The position numbers were made by a program, and so were the translations under genes. A stretch of DNA of 19,102 nucleotides from RGIG4074 sp964459165 (GTDB lineage Bacteria > Bacillota > Clostridia > Christensenellales > Borkfalkiaceae). The notes beneath the pieces were generated by a model. That model worked only from the letters and a program-made list of their open reading frames with translations. It ran no database searches and was not told the origin of the DNA. The stretch covers positions 1 through 19,102 of the forward strand of contig CAYWKM010000033.1 of assembly GCA_964459165.1 (NCBI GenBank). The letters are read 5' to 3'. The stretch's first letter is position 1. Each line of letters starts with the position of its first letter. This document shows, piece by piece, positions 1-6,419 of the stretch.

Positions 1-1277
1 GGCTTCCTCTGAGGAGCGGCGTCTCCGATAACCGTTCCCGCTCGGATTTGCGCGCAGGCGGAGGGGAAACAGCTTTCATTGTCCGAATAGAGAATGGCGA
101 TCGTATCGCCGATTCTGACAAAATCGCCGTATTTTTTATAAAGAACGATTCCCGCGTACGGATCGACGGTATCGGAAACCTTGACTCTGCCCGCGCCGAG
201 GAGACAACAAGCCGTACCGTATTTTTCCGCATTCTGATGTTGAATAAACCCGTTTTTCGTCGCTCGTATCTTGACGTAATATTTTGCTTTACGAATGCGT
301 TCGGGATGATCGACGAGGCTTGCGTCGCCGCCTTGTTCCGCAATCATGTCTCGGAATTTTTTGAAGGCGCTGCCGTTTTCAATGGATTTCAAAGCCATTT
401 CGCGGCATTCGTCCATGCTCCCCTTTTCGGATAAGCGAAGCATATTGGCGGCGAGCTCGATACACAACGTTTTGAAATCGGCGGGGCCGTCGTCTTTGAG
501 CGTGGCGATTGCCTGAATGACTTCGAGAGCGTTTCCGATCGTATTGCCGAGAGGCTCGTCCATATTCGTGATGAGTATACAAGCCTTTTTGCCGGATTCC
601 TCCGCTATCCGATACATCGTGTTTGCAAGCATCTGAGCCTCGGAATAAGATTTCAGGAACGCGCCGCTCCCCGTCTTTACGTCGAGAACGAGCGCGTCGC
701 TCCCCTCCGCTAATTTTTTACCCATAATAGAAGAAGCGATCAGAGGAATTTTTTCTACCGTAGCGGTGACGTCGCGGAGGGCGTAAAGCTTTTTATCGGC
801 GGGAGCCATCTTTTCCGACTGACCCATGATGGCGAGACCGTTCTTATTGACGTTGAAAATAAATTCGTCGTTCGTGAGGCGCGTCCTAAACCCGGGGATC
901 GTTTCGAGCTTGTCGAGCGTACCGCCCGTGTGTCCGAGCCCTCTGCCGGCAACCATGGCGACTTTTGCGCCGCAAGCCGCGGCGATCGGCGCAACGACGA
1001 GCGAAGCGCCGTCTCCGACTCCCCCCGTAGAATGTTTATCTACGATAATCTCGTGCAAAACGGAAAAATCAATCGTTTCCCCCGAATCGCGAATGGCATA
1101 AGTGAGATATTTCGTTTCGTCAATCGTCATATCCTTCGCATAAATCGCCATGAGGAGGGCGGATACCTGATAATCGGGAATAGAGCCTTCCGTGTAACCT
1201 TTCACGAAAAAATCGATCTCTTCCTTAGTAAGTGAAAAACCGTCGCGTTTCTTTTTGATGATATCGTACATTCTCAT
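1..1277 (-). CDS. pdp: Pyrimidine-nucleoside (thymidine) phosphorylase, 3' end cut by window edge
   Basis: Cleaves thymidine, deoxyuridine or uridine with phosphate to give the base plus (deoxy)ribose-1-phosphate in the cytosol. Reading leftwards from ATG at 1277, 425 codons stay open to the window edge. Bacillus Pdp is about 433 residues, so only a few residues are missing. Visible motifs: KHSTGGVGD (81-89, phosphate site), the family signature GRGLGHTGGTLDKLE (111-125), LRDVTATVEKIPLIASS (167-183) with R168, S183 and K187 in the pyrimidine-binding positions, and DVKTGSGAF (199-207). The residue before GRG is Ala110 where the family usually has Ser. Start: GGAG in the 14-nt gap after deoB precedes the ATG; codon 3 is a second ATG, and MRMYDII resembles the usual N-terminus. 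It is the last visible gene of the deo operon. I infer the broad-specificity Gram-positive enzyme (Pdp) rather than strict DeoA; the sequence does not settle that. Confidence 0.95.
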   Translation of the reverse strand, partial: MRMYDIIKKKRDGFSLTKEEIDFFVKGYTEGSIPDYQVSALLMAIYAKDMTIDETKYLTYAIRDSGETIDFSVLHEIIVDKHSTGGVGDGASLVVAPIAAACGAKVAMVAGRGLGHTGGTLDKLETIPGFRTRLTNDEFIFNVNKNGLAIMGQSEKMAPADKKLYALRDVTATVEKIPLIASSIMGKKLAEGSDALVLDVKTGSGAFLKSYSEAQMLANTMYRIAEESGKKACILITNMDEPLGNTIGNALEVIQAIATLKDDGPADFKTLCIELAANMLRLSEKGSMDECREMALKSIENGSAFKKFRDMIAEQGGDASLVDHPERIRKAKYYVKIRATKNGFIQHQNAEKYGTACCLLGAGRVKVSDTVDPYAGIVLYKKYGDFVRIGDTIAILYSDNESCFPSACAQIRAGTVIGDAAPQRK

Positions 1278-1291
1278 AACAAAACTCCGTA

Positions 1292-2446
1292 TTAAAACAG
1301 GCTTTCGCCGTCAATGATTTTACAGTGATAATTTTTTAAAATGAAAGCGGAAACGTCGGCAAACGTCTTTCTCGTGCCGAGGTTTTTCGCCGGCAATCGC
1401 TTTCCGTACATGAGGAGCGGAACGCATTCTCTGGTGTGATCCGTTCCCTTAAAACAAGGATCGCACCCATGATCCGCCGTTATCATGAGAAGGTCTTCCT
1501 CTCTCATATCGGGCAGGAACGTCCCTAACCAATCGTCAAATTCGCTCACGCAGGAAGCATACCCTTTTACGTCCCTCCTATGCCCGTAAACGGAATCGCC
1601 GTCGACGAGATTGACAAAGGCAAGGCCGAAAAAATCTTCCTTCAAAAGAGCCGCCGTCTTTTTCATGCCGTCGGCGTTATCCTCATTTACGCCGAGACTC
1701 TTCGTGAGCCCCTTGTCGGCGAAAATGTCCCCGATCTTCCCTACGCCGATCACGTCATAGCCGGCGTCTTTCAGCGAATCGAGCATGGTATGGGGCGGAA
1801 GCAGAGAAAAATCGTGTCTTCTCGGCGTGCGGAAAAAATTCCCCTCTTCACCGAGGAAAGGCCTTGCAATCACCCGTCCGACGCGGTAACGCTTATCGAG
1901 GAGCTCTCTTGCGATTCTGCAATATTCATAAAGCCGTTCCACGGGAACGATTTCTTCGTGGGCGGCAATCTGAAAGACGCTGTCGGCTGACGTATAGACG
2001 ATGAGAGAGCCGCTTCTTCTATGCTCTTCGCCGTAATCGGCGATGACCTGCGTGCCCGAATAAGGTCGATTGCATAAAACCTTTACGCCCGCTCTCTCTT
2101 CAAACTCCGAGAGAAACGATTCCGGAAAGCCGTCGGGGAAAACGTCGAAGGGTCGATCCGTGCGAACCCCCGCGATCTCCCAATGACCCGTCGTCGTATC
2201 TTTGCCCGCCGAAGCCTCCTGCATGCGAGCGTAGGAGCCTATCGGCTCATTTTCCCTTTCGCCGAAAGAGACGCCGTCGATATGAAAAAGCCCCAATTTT
2301 TTTAGGTTTTTATGGCGAAATCCGAAACGATAAATACTCCCGAGCGTATCGCTCCCTCCGTCGCCGTATACGTCGGCGTCGGGCGCGCCGCCGACGCCAA
2401 AGCTGTCGAGAACAATCAAAAAGATTCTTTTAAAAGGATTCGTCAT
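1292..2446 (-). CDS. deoB: Phosphopentomutase DeoB
   Basis: Interconverts (deoxy)ribose-1-phosphate and the 5-phosphate, linking the two phosphorylases of this operon to DeoC. It is a cytosolic alkaline-phosphatase-superfamily enzyme with two Mn ions. The 384 residues match the family length. Metal ligands are recognisable by comparison with the Bacillus cereus enzyme: D14 in IVLDSFGVG, D283 and H288 in DSVYGH, D324-H325 in TADHG and H336 in TDHTRE. The loop GKDTTTGHWE (81-90) carries the threonine that is phosphorylated in the family. The cap region contains SLIVYTSADSVFQIAAHEE, also typical. The ATG start lies inside the end of deoD (17-nt overlap) with a weak GGAGA upstream, so translation is probably coupled to deoD. 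No missing key residue was seen. Confidence 0.97.
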   Translation of the reverse strand: MTNPFKRIFLIVLDSFGVGGAPDADVYGDGGSDTLGSIYRFGFRHKNLKKLGLFHIDGVSFGERENEPIGSYARMQEASAGKDTTTGHWEIAGVRTDRPFDVFPDGFPESFLSEFEERAGVKVLCNRPYSGTQVIADYGEEHRRSGSLIVYTSADSVFQIAAHEEIVPVERLYEYCRIARELLDKRYRVGRVIARPFLGEEGNFFRTPRRHDFSLLPPHTMLDSLKDAGYDVIGVGKIGDIFADKGLTKSLGVNEDNADGMKKTAALLKEDFFGLAFVNLVDGDSVYGHRRDVKGYASCVSEFDDWLGTFLPDMREEDLLMITADHGCDPCFKGTDHTRECVPLLMYGKRLPAKNLGTRKTFADVSAFILKNYHCKIIDGESLF

Positions 2447-3149
2447 AAGAATTCGCCGTCTCCAACGCGAGAATGATCATATCCTTGAACGAACGTTCCC
2501 TTTCCGCCGCCGTCGTCTCCTCCCCCGAGACGAGGCTGTCGCTCACGGTGAGAATACCGAGCGCGTTTTTTCCGCACCGCGCGGCGTTCATGTAAAGGGC
2601 GGCGCACTCCATTTCCACGCACAAAACGCCCATTTTCGCCCAATCGAGAGAAGTTCCCGCGTCGCCGTAAAAGCGGTCAGAGGAGACGACGTTGCCCACA
2701 TGATAGGATAATTTTCTCTCTTCCGCGATCGAAGCGGCTCTCTCCAAAAGGGGATAGGAGGCGACGGGCGCGAAGCTTCCGGGCAAAGCGAACTGCGAAG
2801 CGTAATTGCTGTCGGTACAAGCTCCCTGCGCGAGGACGACGTCGTAAAGATTTAAATTCCTTTGAAGCGCGCCGGCGCTTCCCACGCGAATGATATTTTC
2901 CACGTCGTAAAAATGATAAAGCTCATAAGAATAAATGCCGATCGAGGGCATCCCCATGCCCGAAGCCATGACGGATATTTTCTTTCCTCTATATTCTCCC
3001 GTATATCCTTGTACGCCGCGAACGTTATTTACGAGAACGGCGTTTGCTAAAAAATTTTCCGCAATAAATTTTGCGCGCAGAGGATCCCCCGGCATGAGAA
3101 CAGTTTTTGCGATTTGTCCCTTTTCAGCGGAATTGTGCGGCGTGCTCAA
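2430..3149 (-). CDS. deoD: Purine-nucleoside phosphorylase, DeoD (hexameric) type, UUG start
   Basis: Phosphorolyses purine (deoxy)nucleosides to base plus (deoxy)ribose-1-phosphate. The 239 residues match the trimer-of-dimers DeoD class. Motifs: MPGDPLRAKFIAENF (19-33; G21 and R25 bind phosphate), IIRVGSAGAL (86-95; R88), CVEMECAALY (177-186; ribose site Met180/Glu181) and the catalytic Asp204 in TVSDSL, with Arg217 downstream, both at E. coli numbering. The residue after Asp204 is Ser where E. coli and Bacillus have His. The start codon is TTG: it overlaps the deoC stop as TTGA and has a strong GGGAGGG six bases upstream, and the N-terminus MSTPHNSAEKGQIA aligns with known DeoD proteins. 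The first in-frame ATG is codon 19, too late because it would remove the conserved N-terminus. Second gene of the operon. Confidence 0.96.
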   Translation of the reverse strand: MSTPHNSAEKGQIAKTVLMPGDPLRAKFIAENFLANAVLVNNVRGVQGYTGEYRGKKISVMASGMGMPSIGIYSYELYHFYDVENIIRVGSAGALQRNLNLYDVVLAQGACTDSNYASQFALPGSFAPVASYPLLERAASIAEERKLSYHVGNVVSSDRFYGDAGTSLDWAKMGVLCVEMECAALYMNAARCGKNALGILTVSDSLVSGEETTAAERERSFKDMIILALETANSYDESF

Positions 3150-3832
3150 TTTTTTCCCTCCCGTTCCTTTGCTATTTTCACGATTCTGCTCGTTCCAAGG
3201 CGATCGCAGCCGAGCGAAAGAAACGCTTGCGCGTCCTCCAATGAAGAAATGCCGCCCGCCGCCTTCATTTTTACCCCTTCCCCGATATGGGAAGAAAAGA
3301 GCAGAATATCTTCTTTCGTCGCTCCCGCCTTCGAAAAGCCCGTAGAAGTCTTAATGTAATCCGCGCCGGAATCCGTTACGATCCTGCACATCGTTATCTT
3401 CTCCTCTTCCGTAAGGAGACAGGTTTCGATAATGACCTTTAAAATAATTTTCCTGTCGAGCGCCTTGCCTCGCTCTTCACACACGCCTTTTACCCGCTCG
3501 ATTTCCTCCCGCACGTAATCTTGGTTGCCCGCTTTCAATTGTCCGATGTTCATAACCATATCGATTTCATCGGCGCCCTCTTCAATCGCCTCGCGCGCTT
3601 CAAACAGTTTTACGTCCGTCGTTTGATATCCGTTCGGAAAACCGATAACGGTGCAAATTTTTAACCGATCTCTTACATATTCCTTCGCCTGCTTCACGTA
3701 GCAGGGAGGAATGCACGCGCTCGCCGTCCGATATTTTATCGCGTCGTCCAGGACGGTCTTTACCTCGTCGAAGGTCGCCGTCTGCGTCAGCAACGTATGA
3801 TCGCAGTGATTCAATATATTCTGAATATCCAT
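3146..3832 (-). CDS. deoC: Deoxyribose-phosphate aldolase
   Basis: Class I aldolase that splits 2-deoxyribose-5-phosphate into acetaldehyde and glyceraldehyde-3-phosphate, the exit step of the pathway encoded here. It has 228 residues. Schiff-base Lys161 sits in YIKTSTGF. The proton-relay residues are Asp91 in DEIDMVMNIG, Lys132 in KVIIET and Lys190 in KMKAAGG. Phosphate-binding GTSR is at 213-216. An upstream in-frame ATG at 3874 would add 14 residues, but it lies upstream of the predicted transcription start (about 3856). The ATG at 3832 has GGGAGG five bases upstream and gives the normal N-terminus, so I chose it. First gene of the operon; its TGA overlaps the deoD start. Confidence 0.97.
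   Translation of the reverse strand: MDIQNILNHCDHTLLTQTATFDEVKTVLDDAIKYRTASACIPPCYVKQAKEYVRDRLKICTVIGFPNGYQTTDVKLFEAREAIEEGADEIDMVMNIGQLKAGNQDYVREEIERVKGVCEERGKALDRKIILKVIIETCLLTEEEKITMCRIVTDSGADYIKTSTGFSKAGATKEDILLFSSHIGEGVKMKAAGGISSLEDAQAFLSLGCDRLGTSRIVKIAKEREGKN
3156..3162 (-). promoter_or_regulatory. Strong Shine-Dalgarno fixing the UUG start of deoD
   Basis: On the minus strand GGGAGGG is followed by six A residues and then TTG at 3149. It lies inside the final codons of deoC. The site decides the start, because no ATG occurs in frame until codon 19 of deoD. Confidence 0.8.
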
Positions 3833-3862
3833 ATTTTCCTCCCTATTTAATCGTCTGCCGTT

Positions 3863-3891
3863 ATTATACATCAAAGAAAATTATTTTTCAA
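3863..3891 (-). promoter_or_regulatory. Sigma-A-type promoter of the deo operon
   Basis: Minus strand: -35 TTGAAA (3886-3891), 17-bp spacer, -10 TATAAT (3863-3868). The predicted start is near 3856, giving a leader of about 25 nt before the deoC ATG. No convincing DeoR- or CRP-like operator was recognised; the spacer is very AT-rich. Confidence 0.85.
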
Positions 3892-3938
3892 TACTTTTAT
3901 CAATTTTTTACTCAACCGCTTTTTTTGGGATCCATTTA

Positions 3939-3968
3939 AAAATCCCGAATCGGCAAATTCGGGATTTT
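3939..3968 (-). terminator. Rho-independent terminator of parE-parC
   Basis: Twelve complementary bases on each side (AAAATCCCGAAT, 6-nt loop, ATTCGGGATTTT on the plus strand). On the minus strand the hairpin is followed by TTTTTAAA. It begins 12 nt past the parC stop and lies just upstream of the deoC promoter, so it separates the two units. Confidence 0.88.
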
Positions 3969-3980
3969 GCGTTTTTATTT

Positions 3981-6419
3981 TCAGGATTCCTTGTCGGGAA
4001 GATATTTGAGAGCGAATACTTCTTTGGCGTCGATATCCTCTCTCGCCCTGATCCTTCTCCCCTTGGAAGAGAGAGGTTCGATGGAGATGCGCTCCGTGGA
4101 AAGCAGGGAGAAGCTGTCGTCCCGATTGAGAACGGCGAGCATATAAGGAGTCGTGACGCTTTCCGCGAAGATAACGCTTTCGTCCTCCTTCATCTCCATA
4201 ACCTTATTGCCCTTGCGGTAACGACGGGAAACGTCCATTTGCGAAGCGATGATCTTTTTGAACTTGTTCGCGTTGCTGACGAGAATAACCTCCCCCTCTT
4301 CGTTCATCTGCGAAACGTGAACGACCTCGTCGTCGGAAGAGAGCAATATGCCCTTTACGCCTGCGGAAATTCTGCCCTGCAAAGGAATATCGTCCGTTTC
4401 CGCATTCAACCCTACGCCCTTTTTGGTGACGAAAAACATGGTGTTTTCCTTCCCGTTAAAGGGCTGAACAGAGATAATTCTATCGCCGTCGTTGACCTTC
4501 GCAACCTGAAAATACGCTTTGTTCAACGCGTATTCGCTCCACGCCGTGCGCTTTACCATCCCCTTTGCGGAAAAGAACAGGAGCTCTCCTTCGGGGAGAG
4601 GATCGTATTCGAAGAATGCGATCGGCGTCTCTTCTTCGGTCAGTTCGGGAGCGATTTCCCGAATGTCGAATCCCTTGGCTTCTATCTTGCACTCGCATTT
4701 ATCGATATCGATCTTATGCAAATTTCCTTTATCGGTAATGAGGCAAAGCTTCTTATCGGTCATGGTATTGACGACGGAGGAATACACGTCGTTTAACGAG
4801 TCGGGTCTTTTTTCGGCACGGTTAAACTCGTCTTCGTCGATTACCTTTACTTTGCCCGCTTTCGTATAGACAAAATAACAATTTTTACCGGGAGCTTTTT
4901 CGTCGAGCCGACGGATGGAAATGTCTTCTTCGCTTGCAACGACTTCGCTTCTGCGAGGACGTTTATATTTCCTCTTAATCTCGCGAAGCTCCTCCTTGAC
5001 GACTTCAAACTGTTTTTTCTTGTCGGCAAGAATCTCGCTCAAACGGGCGATGGTAGCTTCAAGCTCTTTGAGTTCCTGTTCAAGCTTAAAGACTTCGAGC
5101 TTTGTGAGACGCGCCAGCCGCAAATCGAGGATCGCCTGCGCCTGACGTTCGGAGAGAGAGAACCTCTTACAGAGTTTTTCTCTCGCGTCCGCCACGCCAT
5201 CCGCCTTTTTGACGATGGCAACCACTTCGTCGATGTTTCTTACCGCTACGATAAGCCCTTCTAAGATATGCCGTCTCTCTTTCGCCGCTTCGAGATCGAA
5301 CTTCGTGCGTTTACAGACGACTTCGCGTTGATAATTGACATAGACGCGAATAATGTCGAGCAATCCTAACTGCTGAGGCTTCCCGTCGGCGATGGCGACG
5401 ATATTGATACCGAAGGAAATCTCGATTTCCGTATTTTTACAGAGATATTTCACGAGCGCGGGAATGTCCGTTTCTTTCTTGACCGTGACGACGGCGCGCA
5501 TCCCCACGCGATCGGACTCGTCGGTAATATTCACGACGTTCTCCATTATCGGCTCTTTCTTTTCTTCCTTTAAGGAAGCGATCTTTCTGAGCAGCTGCGC
5601 CTTATTGACCTGATAAGGGATTTCCGTAATCACGATGTTCTTCTTGTCGTTATCCCCCGCTTCCACGTGCATTTTCGCTCGAATGGAAATTTTCCCTTTA
5701 CCCGTTTCATAGGCCTGTTCCAGCTCGTGTGCGATGATGTATCCGCCCGTGGGAAAATCGGGAGCGGGAATAAATTTCATCATCTGTTTCAAGCCGATCT
5801 TCGGATTGTCGATATAAGCGATGACGCCGTCGATCGTCTCGGCGAGGTTATGCGTGGGAATATTCGTCGCCAGCCCTACCGCGATGCCCGACGCGCCGTT
5901 TACCAAAAGATTGGGAAATCTTCCGGGAAGCAAATCGGGCTCTTTTAGCGAATCGTCGAAGTTCGGGCTGAAATGGACGGTGTTTTTGTCCAAATCGCGC
6001 AAAAGTTCGAGAGCGAGCGGTTGAAGACGCGCTTCGGTATAACGCATAGCGGCGGGGGGATCGCCGTCCACAGAACCGAAATTTCCGTGACCGTCCACCA
6101 AGGTGGCGCCGACGTTGAAATCCTGCGCGAGTCTTACAAGCGCGTCATAGACGGAAGAGTCGCCGTGAGGGTGATATTTACCCATGCAGTCGCCGACGAT
6201 TCTGGCGCACTTTTTATGCGGCTTATCGGGCGTTAAGCCCATTTCGTTCATCGTAAAGAGAATCCTGCGCTGAACGGGCTTTAATCCGTCCTCTACCCTC
6301 GGAAGCGCTCTGTCGAGAATAACGTATTCCGCGTACGGGAGCATGGAAGAGGGAAGCACGTCTTCGAGAGGAATTTCATATAGCTGTCCCGTGGGAACTT
6401 CCTTTTCCTTTTTAGCCAT
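3981..6419 (-). CDS. parC: Type IIA topoisomerase subunit A, probably topoisomerase IV ParC
   Basis: DNA cleavage and rejoining subunit. Winged-helix and tower region at about 30-495 with catalytic Tyr127 in PPAAMRYTEARL. The quinolone-determining segment HPHGDSSVYDALVRLAQ keeps Ser88 and Asp92 (E. coli GyrA 83 and 87), the unmutated drug-sensitive state. A helical segment at 435-490 is followed by a beta-pinwheel C-terminal domain at about 505-810. No canonical QRRGGRG-type GyrA box is seen in the first blade; the closest match is QGRISAGVKG at 681-690. This, together with FDDSLKEP (154-161), which resembles Bacillus ParC, favours topoisomerase IV (decatenation) over gyrase. At 812 residues it is long for ParC, so GyrA remains possible. 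The ATG overlaps the parE end by 8 nt and has AGGAGG upstream. Confidence 0.85.
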   Translation of the reverse strand: MAKKEKEVPTGQLYEIPLEDVLPSSMLPYAEYVILDRALPRVEDGLKPVQRRILFTMNEMGLTPDKPHKKCARIVGDCMGKYHPHGDSSVYDALVRLAQDFNVGATLVDGHGNFGSVDGDPPAAMRYTEARLQPLALELLRDLDKNTVHFSPNFDDSLKEPDLLPGRFPNLLVNGASGIAVGLATNIPTHNLAETIDGVIAYIDNPKIGLKQMMKFIPAPDFPTGGYIIAHELEQAYETGKGKISIRAKMHVEAGDNDKKNIVITEIPYQVNKAQLLRKIASLKEEKKEPIMENVVNITDESDRVGMRAVVTVKKETDIPALVKYLCKNTEIEISFGINIVAIADGKPQQLGLLDIIRVYVNYQREVVCKRTKFDLEAAKERRHILEGLIVAVRNIDEVVAIVKKADGVADAREKLCKRFSLSERQAQAILDLRLARLTKLEVFKLEQELKELEATIARLSEILADKKKQFEVVKEELREIKRKYKRPRRSEVVASEEDISIRRLDEKAPGKNCYFVYTKAGKVKVIDEDEFNRAEKRPDSLNDVYSSVVNTMTDKKLCLITDKGNLHKIDIDKCECKIEAKGFDIREIAPELTEEETPIAFFEYDPLPEGELLFFSAKGMVKRTAWSEYALNKAYFQVAKVNDGDRIISVQPFNGKENTMFFVTKKGVGLNAETDDIPLQGRISAGVKGILLSSDDEVVHVSQMNEEGEVILVSNANKFKKIIASQMDVSRRYRKGNKVMEMKEDESVIFAESVTTPYMLAVLNRDDSFSLLSTERISIEPLSSKGRRIRAREDIDAKEVFALKYLPDKES

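Noticed and set aside
3833..3874. Upstream in-frame ATG for deoC
   Set aside because: It is upstream of the predicted transcription start and spans the -10; the internal ATG at 3832 has a strong ribosome site and the normal N-terminus.
4239..4796. Plus-strand open frame of 185 codons opposite parC
   Set aside because: Antisense shadow of the ParC pinwheel region; no supporting signal.
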